A DNA stretch of 64,000 bases from Variovorax sp. J22P240 (GTDB lineage Bacteria; Pseudomonadota; Gammaproteobacteria; Burkholderiales; Burkholderiaceae_C): positions 496,001-560,000 of the forward strand of contig NZ_JASZYR010000001.1 of NCBI RefSeq assembly GCF_030316855.1. Reading direction: 5' to 3'. How positions within the stretch are numbered: position 1 is the first letter of the stretch; each line of letters begins with the position of its first letter. A program made the position numbers and the translations under genes. Below, piece after piece: positions 35,759 to 45,082 of this stretch. The notes under the pieces were generated by a model that searched no databases, had not been told where the DNA came from, and saw only the letters and a list, made by a program, of their open reading frames with translations.

Positions 35759-37225
35759 TTGAAAATCATCATCCTCGGCGCAGGCCGAATCGGCGAGAGC
35801 GTGGCCGGCACGCTCGTCTCGGAGCGCAACGACATCACCGTCATCGACACCGACGGCGCGCGCCTGCGAGAACTCGAAGAACGCTTCGAACTGCGTGGTG
35901 TGGTGGGCAGCGGCATCGAGCCCGATGTACTGGTCGAAGCCGGCGCGCGCGATGCCGACATGCTGATCGCCTGCGCCGCGCAGGACGAGACGAACCTGGT
36001 CTGCTGCAAGGTCGCCTACCAGATGTTCGGCATCCCGACGCGCATCGCGCGAGTGCGTTCCAACGCCTACAAGGAAGACAGCCCGCTACTCGGCAAGGAA
36101 GGCTTTGCGGTCGATTGCGTGATCTGCCCGGAGGAATCGCTGACCCGCTACATCGGCAAGCTGGTCGAGTACCCCGAGGCGCTGCAGGTGCGCGAATTCG
36201 CCAACGGACTGGCCTGCCTGGTGTCGGTGCGCGCGGTGGCGGGCGCGCCGATGGTGCGTCACAGCATCGCCGAACTGCGCGAAACCGTACCCGATGCCGA
36301 CATGCGCATCGTCGGCATCTATCGCCGGCTCGAGAACGAGCCCGACCGATTCATCGTCTGCGAAGGCCCGACGCTCATCGAGCCTGGCGACGAGGTCTTC
36401 GTGCTGTCGGCGCGCGAGCACCTGCAATCGGTGCTGTCGGCGCTGCACCGCTACGACCAGGCCGACCATCGCGAGGTCGAACGAATCATGATCGCGGGCG
36501 GCGGCCGCGTGGGGCTGCGGCTCGCAAAGCAGCTCGTCGAGACCGGCCGCAAGTACCAGATCAAGGTGCTGGAGCGCGACCACGCGCGTTGCGTGCAACT
36601 CGCCTCCGAACTTCCGCACGACGTGCTGGTGCTGCACGGCGACGGCACCGACGAAGACTTGCTGGAAGACGAGGGGATCGAGAACATCGACCTGTTCCTC
36701 TCGCTCACCAGCGACGACGAGGACAACATCATGGCCAGCCTGCTGGCCAAGCGCCTGGGTGCGACGCGCGTGCTGGCGCTGATCAACCGGCGCAGCTACG
36801 CCGACCTGATGCACGGCACGCAAATCGACATTGCGCTGTCGCCCGCGCAGACCATGCTCGGCGAGCTGCTGGCCTATGTGCGGCAGGGCGACGTGCAGGC
36901 GGTGCACAGCCTGCGCCGCGGCGTGGCCGAGGCGCTGGAGATCGTGGCGCGCGGCGACCGCAAGACATCGCGCGTGGTCGGACGCAGGATCTCGGAGATC
37001 CAGTTGCCCAAGGGCGCGCAGTTCGGCCTGGTCATGCGCGGGCTGCCGGACATCGGCGAGGGCATGATCCCGGCAGGCGAGGCGCCGCCGACACCGGCGA
37101 AAGTGATCATCGCGCGCGGCGACACCGTGATCGAGAGCAACGACCACGTCGTGATCTTCGTGCCGCGCAAGCGCCTGGTGCGCGACGTGGAAAAGTTGTT
37201 CCGCGTGAGCGCCACCTTCTTCTGA
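35759..37225 (+). CDS. trkA: Trk potassium transporter regulatory subunit TrkA
   Basis: 488-residue peripheral membrane protein with two RCK units, each an NAD-binding RCK_N plus RCK_C. The first Rossmann motif is IIILGAGRIGESVAG at the very N-terminus and the second IMIAGGGRVGLRLAK near residue 245. The start is assigned to the TTG at 35759 because GGAG lies 8 bp upstream and the protein then begins LKIIILGAG, exactly as TrkA does; upstream in-frame sequence overlaps the preceding gene and lacks family character. TrkA gates the TrkH channel in response to nucleotide binding. trkH follows 17 bp downstream. Confidence 0.95.
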   Translation: MKIIILGAGRIGESVAGTLVSERNDITVIDTDGARLRELEERFELRGVVGSGIEPDVLVEAGARDADMLIACAAQDETNLVCCKVAYQMFGIPTRIARVRSNAYKEDSPLLGKEGFAVDCVICPEESLTRYIGKLVEYPEALQVREFANGLACLVSVRAVAGAPMVRHSIAELRETVPDADMRIVGIYRRLENEPDRFIVCEGPTLIEPGDEVFVLSAREHLQSVLSALHRYDQADHREVERIMIAGGGRVGLRLAKQLVETGRKYQIKVLERDHARCVQLASELPHDVLVLHGDGTDEDLLEDEGIENIDLFLSLTSDDEDNIMASLLAKRLGATRVLALINRRSYADLMHGTQIDIALSPAQTMLGELLAYVRQGDVQAVHSLRRGVAEALEIVARGDRKTSRVVGRRISEIQLPKGAQFGLVMRGLPDIGEGMIPAGEAPPTPAKVIIARGDTVIESNDHVVIFVPRKRLVRDVEKLFRVSATFF

Positions 37226-37242
37226 CCCCCCGGGCCTCGTTC

Positions 37243-38709
37243 ATGAGCGACTTCTTTCCGGTGTTGCGCGTGCTCGGCGCGCTCCTGACCTTCTTTTCGT
37301 TCGGCATGTTCGTACCGTGGGTCATCTCGCAGACGCACGCCGACGGCCTGCGCCACGTGTGGGCCATCTCCGCCGGGATCTCCTTCGTCTGCGGCGCCGC
37401 GCTGTGGGGCGGCCTGCGCCGCTACAAGCGCGAGCTGCAAGCGCGCCACGGCATTTTCCTGGTGTCGTTCACGTGGTTGCTGCTGCCGCTGTTCGCCACA
37501 CTGCCCATGATGTGGGCGCTCGACAGCATCGGGCGGCCGGTCAACTTCACGCACGGGTATTTCGAGGCGGTGTCCGGCCTCACGACCACGGGCGCGACGG
37601 TGCTCGTCAAGCTGGACGAGTTGCCCGTGTCGATCAACGTTTGGCGCACCTTCCTGCAATGGCTTGGCGGCATGGGCATCCTGGTGCTGGCGGTGGCCAT
37701 CCTGCCGCTGCTGGGCGTGGGCGGCAGCCAGCTCTTCAAGGCCGAGGTGGCCGGGCCCATCAAGGACAGCAAGATCACGCCGCGCGTGAAGGACACCGCC
37801 AAGGGGCTCTGGGGCATCTACGCGACCTTCTCGACGATCTGCTTTCTCGCGTACTGGGCCGGCGGCATGACGGCCATGGACGCGATGATGCACATGTTCA
37901 CCACCGTGAGCCTAGGCGGGCTCTCGTCGCACGACGCGAGCTTCGCGCACTTCGGGTCGCCTCTGCTCGAAGGCGTGGCAGTGGTCTTCATGCTCGCGGC
38001 GAGCTGCAACTTCGCGCTGTACTTCGTCGCGATGCGAAAGGGTCACTGGCGCGGCTTCTGGCGTGACCCGGAGTTGCGCGCCACGCTCACCGCGCTGATC
38101 GGCGGCGGCCTGATCGTGGCGATCGTGCTGTGGGTGAAAGGCGTCTACGGGCCGGTGGATGCGCTGCGCTACGGCTTGTTCCACACCATCTCGGTCGGCA
38201 GCACGACCGGGTTTGCCACCGTCGACTACCTGGCCTGGCCGGTGTTCGCGCCGCTCTTCATGCTGCTGCTCTCGGGCGTGGCGACCAGCGCAGGCTCGGC
38301 CGGCTGCGGCATCAAGATGGTGCGGGTTCTCATCCTGGTGAAGCAGGCGCGGCGCGAGATGACGCGCCTCGTGCATCCGCGCGCAGTGCAGCCGGTGACG
38401 CTCGGCAACATGGTGGTCGACCACCGTGTGATCTTCTCCGTGCTGGCCTTCATGCTGGTCTACGGCGTGACCACGATCTCGCTGAGCATGCTGCTGGTGC
38501 TGACCGATCTCGATCCGGTCACGGCCTTCAGCGCCGTGCTTGCCAGCGTGAACTGCACCGGCCCGGGGCTCGGCACCGTCGGGCCGGCCGGCAACTTCAG
38601 CGGCCTGACGAATTTCCAGGTGTGGGTCTGCACCTTCGCCATGGTGCTCGGCCGGCTGGAGATGCTGAGTTTCATCGCGCTGCTGACCCCCTCGTTCTGG
38701 CGCAAGTAG
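37243..38709 (+). CDS. trkH: Trk potassium uptake channel TrkH
   Basis: 488-residue inner-membrane channel with about ten to twelve membrane segments in the fourfold M1-P-M2 arrangement. Selectivity-filter regions are visible as SGLTTTGATV, TVSLGGLSSHD, SVGSTTGFATVDY and NCTGPGLGTVGP. The LGGMGILVLAVAILPLLGVGG block after the first filter is typical. It forms the pore that TrkA regulates. Co-transcribed with trkA. The unit lacks any obvious terminator before the DedA gene. Confidence 0.96.
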   Translation: MSDFFPVLRVLGALLTFFSFGMFVPWVISQTHADGLRHVWAISAGISFVCGAALWGGLRRYKRELQARHGIFLVSFTWLLLPLFATLPMMWALDSIGRPVNFTHGYFEAVSGLTTTGATVLVKLDELPVSINVWRTFLQWLGGMGILVLAVAILPLLGVGGSQLFKAEVAGPIKDSKITPRVKDTAKGLWGIYATFSTICFLAYWAGGMTAMDAMMHMFTTVSLGGLSSHDASFAHFGSPLLEGVAVVFMLAASCNFALYFVAMRKGHWRGFWRDPELRATLTALIGGGLIVAIVLWVKGVYGPVDALRYGLFHTISVGSTTGFATVDYLAWPVFAPLFMLLLSGVATSAGSAGCGIKMVRVLILVKQARREMTRLVHPRAVQPVTLGNMVVDHRVIFSVLAFMLVYGVTTISLSMLLVLTDLDPVTAFSAVLASVNCTGPGLGTVGPAGNFSGLTNFQVWVCTFAMVLGRLEMLSFIALLTPSFWRK

Positions 38710-38851
38710 TCAGCTGCGGTCGCATGTCGGCCGACTCCGTTCGCTCTGCGGGAAGACCTGCGTTGTTGCGCTGGTGCCGATCGGGTAATGTCCCCCGCCA
38801 TCAATGTCCCAAGGATCAGATGGTGACTCGACGCAATCCGAACACTGTCCA

Positions 38852-39379
38852 ATGAATCTCGACGAGATCACTCAGGCCGTCATCGCTTTCATTCGGGCAC
38901 ATGAGGGATGGGCAGTTCCGATCGTGCTGGTCCTCGCGTTCGGGGAATCGCTGGCATTCATTTCCCTGCTGGTGCCCGCGACCGTGATCCTGTTTGGCGT
39001 GGGTTTTCTCATCGCGGGCAGCGGCATTTCGTTCTGGCCGATCTGGTGTGCCGCTGCGGCCGGAGCCTTTCTGGGGGACTGGTTGTCCTTCTGGATCGGC
39101 GCACGACTGAAGAGCGATGTCGGCAACTATTGGCCGTTATCCCGCCGTCCTGACCTGATCCCGCGAGGGCATCGGTTCTTCGAGCGCTGGGGAGTAGCCG
39201 GTGTGTTTTTCGGACGCTTCTTCGGCCCCCTGCGCGCATCCGTGCCGCTGGCAGCGGGCATCTGCGACATGTCCGTCACAACATTCCAGATCGCCAACAT
39301 CGCCTCGGCGATGGTGTGGGCCACTGGCATCCTGGCGCCCGGTGCGTTCGGAATTCAGTGGCTGCAGACGTGGCAGTGA
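38852..39379 (+). CDS. DedA family membrane protein
   Basis: 175-residue protein with four or more membrane segments. The family signature FFGRFFGPLRASVPLAAG is present near residue 125, and FGESLAFISLLVPATVILFGVGFL near residue 30. DedA proteins are linked to lipid-carrier or phospholipid flipping and proton-motive-force maintenance. The ATG at 38852 is preferred to an upstream start that adds a hydrophilic 16-residue leader. Slightly shorter than typical 190-220 residue members. Preceded by a 142-bp gap with no clear promoter. Confidence 0.88.
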   Translation: MNLDEITQAVIAFIRAHEGWAVPIVLVLAFGESLAFISLLVPATVILFGVGFLIAGSGISFWPIWCAAAAGAFLGDWLSFWIGARLKSDVGNYWPLSRRPDLIPRGHRFFERWGVAGVFFGRFFGPLRASVPLAAGICDMSVTTFQIANIASAMVWATGILAPGAFGIQWLQTWQ

Positions 39380-39442
39380 GTCGCCCCGCGAGACTTCGCG
39401 AAGCTACGACGCCTTGCATGCCGTACCGAGAAATCGAGTCGC

Positions 39443-39458
39443 TTGCCCTTTGGGGCAA
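39443..39458. repeat. Perfect 6-bp-stem hairpin upstream of membrane protein gene
   Basis: TTGCCC-TTTG-GGGCAA, 80 bp upstream of the next start codon and 64 bp after the DedA stop. No T-tract follows. It could be a weak terminator or an operator. Confidence 0.3.
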
Positions 39459-39538
39459 TACGGTTGCCCGTTGGCCCTATTTGAGGCTCCCAACGTGCCT
39501 GTCAGGATGCGAAACAGCGAACAAGGCGAAAGTCCACC

Positions 39539-40096
39539 ATGAAATCCAACACCAGGCCCAGGGCGCCCGTGAGGCAGCGGGTGATCGACGAGCTCGTGGA
39601 AGTCGCGATCCTCACTGCCTACCTCTTTGTCACCATCGGCGCGATGAACCTGATGAAGGCCGCGGTACTTGAAGATCATGGCATCCACCTCGCGTACTGG
39701 GGTGTTGCCATCGTGAAGGCCTTGTTGCTCGCCAAGTTCATGATGGTGGGCAAGGCACTGAGGATCGGAGAGCACAACCCCGAAAGCCCGCTCATCTGGC
39801 CGACGCTGCGAAAGGCGTTCGTCTTCGTGCTGCTGTTGTTCTTCCTGACGGTCGTCGAGGAGGTCCTGGTCGGCTGGTTTCACCGGCGCTCCCTGGGCGA
39901 CTCGCTGGGCGAACTGTTCGGCGCGCGCTTGCCCGAAGTGCTGGCCGGGACGCTCATCCTGTTGCTGGTGCTCATTCCCTATTTCGCGTTCCAGGTGCTC
40001 GCCGAAGCGCTTGGCGAACGCAGGCTGGTCGCGATGTTCCTTTGGGACCGGCATGCGGGCGAAAGCAGACCGCACGCCACGGATCGCGACGGTTAG
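39539..40096 (+). CDS. Hypothetical membrane protein
   Basis: 185 residues with four predicted membrane helices (about 22-44, 52-70, 88-107, 133-157), a positively charged N-terminus (RPRAPVRQR) and a short hydrophilic tail, so both ends are probably cytoplasmic. The segment VVEEVLVGWFHRRS between helices 3 and 4 is distinctive. No family is recognised with confidence. It stands alone between the DedA and LuxR genes. Confidence 0.7.
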   Translation: MKSNTRPRAPVRQRVIDELVEVAILTAYLFVTIGAMNLMKAAVLEDHGIHLAYWGVAIVKALLLAKFMMVGKALRIGEHNPESPLIWPTLRKAFVFVLLLFFLTVVEEVLVGWFHRRSLGDSLGELFGARLPEVLAGTLILLLVLIPYFAFQVLAEALGERRLVAMFLWDRHAGESRPHATDRDG

Positions 40097-40195
40097 CCAG
40101 CGTCACGAAGTTGCAGAACGAAACTCAAGGCGACTACCATTTTGCGAACATCATTGTTGCAAGCGCCGCCCATCGACGCCGCTTTGGAGACCTGA

Positions 40196-42880
40196 TTGGC
40201 ATCATTCCCTGGCTCCGCAGGCACCGCCGACGAGCTGTTGCTCAAGGTGTCGCCGCCGCGCGTCCCGCGCCATCTCGTCGCTCGCGCGCGCTTGCTCTCG
40301 GGTGAGGGCGGCCAGCTGGACTGCCCGGTGATCCTGGTGCAGGCGCCTGCCGGTTTCGGAAAGACCTCTCTGCTCGCGCAGTGGCGGCGTGAGCATCTGG
40401 CGCAAGGGGCCGTTGTTGCGTGGCTGTCCGCGCAAGAGGGGGACGAACCACGAAGGCTCTCGCAAAGCCTTGCGCTGGCAGTGCGCCAGGCAGCGGGGCG
40501 TCCCACCTTTGGCCACACGCTGCTCGAAGGATCCTCCGGTCTCGGCGAACTCGAGGGCATCACCGTCTGGCTCGCGGAAGTGGCACAGACTGCATTGAAC
40601 GTCGTGCTGATGGTCGACGAAGCCGACCGCTTGCCGGCCGGCTCGCGCAGCGCCCTGGCTTACCTGATGCGTAATGCGCCGCCCAACTTGCGCACGGTCG
40701 TGGCAACGCGTGTCGATTGCAACCTCGACATCGATGACCTCATCGCCTACGGACAGTGCGCCGTCGTCGGGCAGGACGTGCTGCGCTTTCGGCTCGAAGA
40801 AACTCTCGAACTGGTTCGGGCTCGCTTCGCTGCGCAGGTCGACAGCGACACGGCGGCACGTCTTCACGAGTTGACGGAGGGATGGCCGCTAGGCCTCCAA
40901 CTCGCATTGACGGTCGTCGAACGGGCCGCCGATCCTCGCGCCGAAGTGCAGGCGATGGCCACACATGGCGGCAAGCCGCGCGATCAACTCGTCGGCACGC
41001 TGCTGGCGAACCTGGACCCGAACGACCTCGGCTTCCTTACGCGCATCTCCATCCTCGACAGCCTGCATGGCGACTTGTGCCGCTCTGTCGCGCTGATGGA
41101 CGACGCCGCCGAGCGGCTGGAGCGCATGTGCAACGACACCCCGGTGTTCATCACGAGCGAGCAGGGCGAATGGCTGCGGGTCCACAACCTGGCGCGCGAT
41201 GCATTGCGCCAGCGTTTCGCGATGCTCCCCACCGATGAGCAGGCCCAGTTGCATGCACGCGCCGTGCCGTGGCTGGCCGAGCGTGGCCGGCTCGAGGCGG
41301 CCGCCGGCCATGCGCTGCTCGCCGGCCAGCACGATCTGGCCTACGAACTCGCCGAGCGCAGCCTGTACGAATCGACCATGCATGGCCGCACGGACGCGGT
41401 GGTCGAGTGGCTGGAGCGCCTGCCTGCGGCGGAGCTGGATCGGCGTCCGCGCCTCCTGCTTGCCATTGCGTGGGCCTTGGTGAGCGGCGAGCGGCACGAG
41501 GAAGCGGGGCGTCAGGTCGATCGCATGCTCGTGTTGCCCGGGGCCGATGAGGCGCTGCGTTGCGAATGCGCGCTCATCGTCAGCGGCGCAGCGGTGTTCG
41601 CGGACGAGCCCGATCGCTTCGCCCGCTTGCACGACCCTTGGGCCGAGGCGCCGCCGCTGGACGATCCGCTGCTGAAGCAGATCCATGCCAACCGCACTGC
41701 CTTTCGCACGCTGCTGGACGGCGATCCGGCGCTCGCACGGCTGAGGCAGCAGCAGGCGCCTCGGGCGCCCGGTGGTCGCACACCCGACTACGTGAAGCGG
41801 TGGGGCGAGTTCATCATCGCCATGAGCTACGTATGGGAAGGCCAGGTGCTGCTGGCCGACAATCTGCTGCGGCCGTCTCTGGCGGGCTCCGAGGCAACCC
41901 TCGGCCGGCGCAGTTCCTTCGTCGTGATGCAGGCCGCGCTGCTGGCTTCCGCCGTGTGGGAGCGCGACCGCCCGGACGAGGCTGTCGCCTTGCTGGCCAA
42001 CCGTCTCGACGTGGTCGAGCGCACCGGACTGCCGGAAGTGCTGCTCCTGAGTTACCGGACCTTGGCACGCATCGCCGTGGCGGAGGGTGCGGAGCATCGC
42101 GCGATCGAGTTGCTCGAAGCGCTGCACGCAGTCGGCGTCTCGCGCCGACTGCCGCGGCTGCGCATCGCCAGCCTCTCCGAGCAGGTGCGCCTGCATGCGC
42201 GGCGCTACCGGGCCCAGACCTGCCGGGACCTGTGCGACAGGATCGATGCAGTCCTGGCCGAGGCGGGCTTGCCCGAAGGACCCCTCTGGCGACGCAGCGT
42301 CGGTCCGCTGCGGGAATTGGCGCTGGGCCTTGCGGCCATCGCGGCGCAGGACTGGCGCGGCGCGCTCGAACCACTGGCGCGCGCCGACGAAGTGGCGCAA
42401 CAGGTCAAGCAGGGCCGCCTTCATATCGAGATCGTTGGACTTCGGGCGTTCGCGCTCGATCGTTGTGGCGAGAAGGCGGCGAAGCTGCTGTTGCGAGAGG
42501 TGGCCGGCCTGGCGCGTGCCTATGGACTTCTGCGTGTGTTCGAGGACGCCCATCCCGATCTCGGCACCTGGGCACGGGAGATCGAAGGGACCGAGGCGCG
42601 CATGTCTGCCAGCGGCATGATGCCCGGGACGCTGCCCCGCCCGGAGGCGGTGCGTGAACCGGCGCAACTGCCTGCGACGCCGAGCACCGCCCTCACGCCG
42701 AAGGAGCGCGAGGTGCTGGCGCTGTTGACGCGCAATCTGTCGAACAAGGAAATCGCCCTGGCGATGCAGGTCGGCGAAGAAACGATCAAGTGGCACATGA
42801 AAAACCTTTTCGCCAAGCTGGATGCGGGATCGCGCAAGCAGGTGGTGCTGCGCGCGCGCATCCTCGGCCTGCTGCAGTAG
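40196..42880 (+). CDS. LAL-type (MalT-like) LuxR family transcriptional regulator
   Basis: 894-residue ATP-dependent regulator. An N-terminal STAND ATPase has a Walker A loop APAGFGKTS (50-58) and a Walker B NVVLMVDEAD (about 135-144); the middle (about 330-780) is built of TPR-like helical repeats; the C-terminal LuxR helix-turn-helix (about 830-894) contains LTPKEREVLALLTRNLSNKEIA and TIKWHMKNLFAKL. Translation probably starts at TTG 40196, since GGAGA lies 6 bp upstream and no ATG fits. Such regulators are activated by a small ligand plus ATP. It immediately precedes, on the same strand, the catabolic gene set from 43050, whose promoter regions carry a shared inverted repeat. Confidence 0.9.
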   Translation: MASFPGSAGTADELLLKVSPPRVPRHLVARARLLSGEGGQLDCPVILVQAPAGFGKTSLLAQWRREHLAQGAVVAWLSAQEGDEPRRLSQSLALAVRQAAGRPTFGHTLLEGSSGLGELEGITVWLAEVAQTALNVVLMVDEADRLPAGSRSALAYLMRNAPPNLRTVVATRVDCNLDIDDLIAYGQCAVVGQDVLRFRLEETLELVRARFAAQVDSDTAARLHELTEGWPLGLQLALTVVERAADPRAEVQAMATHGGKPRDQLVGTLLANLDPNDLGFLTRISILDSLHGDLCRSVALMDDAAERLERMCNDTPVFITSEQGEWLRVHNLARDALRQRFAMLPTDEQAQLHARAVPWLAERGRLEAAAGHALLAGQHDLAYELAERSLYESTMHGRTDAVVEWLERLPAAELDRRPRLLLAIAWALVSGERHEEAGRQVDRMLVLPGADEALRCECALIVSGAAVFADEPDRFARLHDPWAEAPPLDDPLLKQIHANRTAFRTLLDGDPALARLRQQQAPRAPGGRTPDYVKRWGEFIIAMSYVWEGQVLLADNLLRPSLAGSEATLGRRSSFVVMQAALLASAVWERDRPDEAVALLANRLDVVERTGLPEVLLLSYRTLARIAVAEGAEHRAIELLEALHAVGVSRRLPRLRIASLSEQVRLHARRYRAQTCRDLCDRIDAVLAEAGLPEGPLWRRSVGPLRELALGLAAIAAQDWRGALEPLARADEVAQQVKQGRLHIEIVGLRAFALDRCGEKAAKLLLREVAGLARAYGLLRVFEDAHPDLGTWAREIEGTEARMSASGMMPGTLPRPEAVREPAQLPATPSTALTPKEREVLALLTRNLSNKEIALAMQVGEETIKWHMKNLFAKLDAGSRKQVVLRARILGLLQ

Positions 42881-42919
42881 GCCCCGACTTGTAACGGTCC
42901 AGCGACACAAATGAGGCCA

Positions 42920-42940
42920 CCCCCCTCTGCAATGGGGGGG
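42920..42940. promoter_or_regulatory. CCCCC-N9-GGGGG inverted repeat upstream of the dioxygenase operon (site 1)
   Basis: Six C (42920-42925), an 8-bp loop containing CAAT, then seven G (42934-42940). The centre at about 42930 is some 30 bp upstream of a weak -10-like CTTAAT (42959-42964), which places it near -41 for a start site around 42971, the usual position of a LuxR-type activator. It sits 40 bp after the LuxR regulator stop codon. The same spacing and a CAAT in the loop recur at 52004-52024. A rho-independent terminator is less likely because no T-tract follows. Confidence 0.5.
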
Positions 42941-43049
42941 AGTGCGGGCTTGTCTCTCCTTAATCTTCGCTGACTCGGGCGCAGCCGCACAGGGCAGGCG
43001 CCATCCGCGACACACGAGGCCGATCCGGCCCCCAAAGGAGACAAGCAGC

Positions 43050-43973
43050 ATGACCCCGTCCAGCTCCGCGAATTCGCTTCAAGGTGCACCCGCCATCGTC
43101 CACGCTTCGGCGCTGAAGACATCCCTCCGCGTGGAGCCATTGACCTGCACGATCGGCGCCGAGATCGGCAATGTCGACCTGGGTGCCGCGTCGCGCGACG
43201 CATCGCTGATGGAGGAAATCCGCCGCCTGCTGTTGAAGCACCGGGTGATCTTCTTCCGCGACCAGGACATTACGCGCGCCGAGCACGTGGCCTTCGCGCG
43301 CCACTTTGGCGAACTAGAGGAACACCCGGTCGCCGGCAGCGACCCGGATCACCCGGGACTGGTGCGCATCTACAAGTCGCCCGACACCCCGAACGACCGC
43401 TACGAGAACGCTTGGCACACCGACGCGACCTGGCGCGAGAAGCCGCCGTTCGGTTGCGTGCTGCATTGCGTCGAATGCCCGCCCGTGGGCGGCGACACGG
43501 TGTGGGCCAACATGGTCGAGGCCTACGCGCATCTTCCCGAGGAGATCAAGACCAAGATCGCCGACCTCCGCGCGCGCCACAGCATCGAGGCCAGCTTCGG
43601 CGCGGCGATGCCGATCGAAAAACGCCTGGCGCTGCGGGCCCAGTTTCCCGATGCCGAGCACCCGGTGGTGCGCACCCATCCGGAAACCGGCGAGAAGGTG
43701 CTGTTCGTCAACGCTTTCACGACGCACTTCACCAACTACCACACGCCGGCGAACGTGCGCTTCGGCCAGGACGCCAATCCCGGCGCGAACCTGCTACTGA
43801 ACTACCTCGTGAGCCAAGCCAATGTGCCGGAATTCCAGGTGCGCTTCCGCTGGACGAAGAACACCGTCGCCTTCTGGGACAACCGCTCCACCCAGCACTA
43901 CGCGGTCATGGACTACCCGCCCTGCCATCGAAAGATGGAGCGCGCCGGGATCATGGGCGAAGCGACGTTCTGA
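43050..43973 (+). CDS. TauD/TfdA-family Fe(II)/2-oxoglutarate dioxygenase
   Basis: 307-residue oxygenase. The facial triad is H123-x-D125 in AWHTDATW and H283 in STQHYAVMDYP, with R294 or R298 in HRKMERAG for 2-oxoglutarate. The conserved RVIFFRDQ and GGDTVWANM blocks are present. Family members hydroxylate sulfonates, sulfate esters, phenoxyacetates or other acids, releasing the leaving group. It opens the operon after site 1 and has an AAAGGAG ribosome-binding site. A YeiH-type anion exporter in the same unit makes an organosulfur substrate conceivable, but this is inference. Confidence 0.92.
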   Translation: MTPSSSANSLQGAPAIVHASALKTSLRVEPLTCTIGAEIGNVDLGAASRDASLMEEIRRLLLKHRVIFFRDQDITRAEHVAFARHFGELEEHPVAGSDPDHPGLVRIYKSPDTPNDRYENAWHTDATWREKPPFGCVLHCVECPPVGGDTVWANMVEAYAHLPEEIKTKIADLRARHSIEASFGAAMPIEKRLALRAQFPDAEHPVVRTHPETGEKVLFVNAFTTHFTNYHTPANVRFGQDANPGANLLLNYLVSQANVPEFQVRFRWTKNTVAFWDNRSTQHYAVMDYPPCHRKMERAGIMGEATF

Positions 43974-44021
43974 ACCGCGCGCCTGTTCTCGTTTCACCCT
44001 CAACACACAGAAAGACAAACC

Positions 44022-45080
44022 ATGAATTTCCTCGACGGATCGCTGTTCCCCGAAAACCAGGACAAGCTGGTCATCACTGCCGCACCTTATGGCCCCGAGT
44101 GGATTCCGTCCGATTTCCCACAGGACATCCCGGTCACGATGGAAGAGCAGGTGCAGAAGGCGGTCGATTGCTACAACGCCGGCGCCTCGGTGCTGCACCT
44201 GCATGTGCGCGAGTTGGACGGCAGGGGCTCCAAGCGGCTGTCGATGTTCAACGAGCTGATCGCCGGCGTTCGCAAGGCCGTGCCCGACATGGTCATCCAG
44301 GTCGGCGGTTCGATCTCCTTTGCGCCGGAAACCGACGGCGCCTCCGCGAAGTGGCTGAAGGACGACACGCGCCACATGCTCGCCGAGCTCGATCCGAAGC
44401 CGGACCAGGTCACGGTCACCGTCAACACGACGCAGATGAACGTGCTGGAGCACATGGAAGCCGAAGACATCGCGGGCACGTCCCTGGCCGACCCGGAGAT
44501 CAACGCGGCCTACCGCGAGATGATCGTCCCCTCCGGCCCCGGCTTCATCGACGAGCATGTGCGCCGCCTGAGCGCCGCCGGCATCCAGAGCGCGTTCCAG
44601 TTCTACAACATCAACAGCTACGAGACGGTCGAGCGCCTGATTCGCCGCGGTGTTTACAAGGGTCCGCTGGTGATGAACTGGGTGGCGATCAGCGGCGGCA
44701 TGGACGCGCCGAACATCTACAACCTGGCCAACTTCCTGCGTGCCATCCCCGACGGCGCCATGCTGACGGTGGAAAGCAGCATGCGCAATGTGTTGCCCAT
44801 CAACATGATCGGCATGGCCATGGGCCTGCACGTGCGCTGCGGCATCGAGGACAACCTCTGGAACCAGTCGCGCACGGAGAAGATGACGTCGGTGCAACAG
44901 ATCGAGCAGCTCGTGCGCATGTCGCGCGAGTTCGGCCGCGAGGTCGCCAACGGCAAGGAAGCCCGCGAGATCCTGAAGATCGGCGTGTTCTACGAGACCG
45001 TCGAAGAGACTCTGGCCGCCAACGGCTTTGCGCCCAACCCCAAGGGACGCCAGCAGGGCTACCTGCGCAAGGTGGCGTGA
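44022..45080 (+). CDS. Beta-keto acid cleavage enzyme (BKACE, 3-keto-5-aminohexanoate cleavage family)
   Basis: 352-residue TIM-barrel enzyme (DUF849). VITAAPYGPEW carries the family start, and the metal ligands lie in VLHLHVRE (H59 and H61). The GHxHxR-like and IQVGGS segments are typical. BKACE enzymes condense a beta-keto acid with acetyl-CoA to give acetoacetate and a new CoA ester, so they form CoA thioesters without ATP. It follows the dioxygenase by 48 bp and precedes a hydrolase. The specific keto acid cannot be deduced. Confidence 0.9.
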   Translation: MNFLDGSLFPENQDKLVITAAPYGPEWIPSDFPQDIPVTMEEQVQKAVDCYNAGASVLHLHVRELDGRGSKRLSMFNELIAGVRKAVPDMVIQVGGSISFAPETDGASAKWLKDDTRHMLAELDPKPDQVTVTVNTTQMNVLEHMEAEDIAGTSLADPEINAAYREMIVPSGPGFIDEHVRRLSAAGIQSAFQFYNINSYETVERLIRRGVYKGPLVMNWVAISGGMDAPNIYNLANFLRAIPDGAMLTVESSMRNVLPINMIGMAMGLHVRCGIEDNLWNQSRTEKMTSVQQIEQLVRMSREFGREVANGKEAREILKIGVFYETVEETLAANGFAPNPKGRQQGYLRKVA

Positions 45081-45082
45081 GC

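Noticed and set aside
40889..43051. 720-codon minus-strand reading frame
   Set aside because: Antisense shadow of the LuxR/LAL gene; no domain, and it would run through the intergenic inverted repeat.
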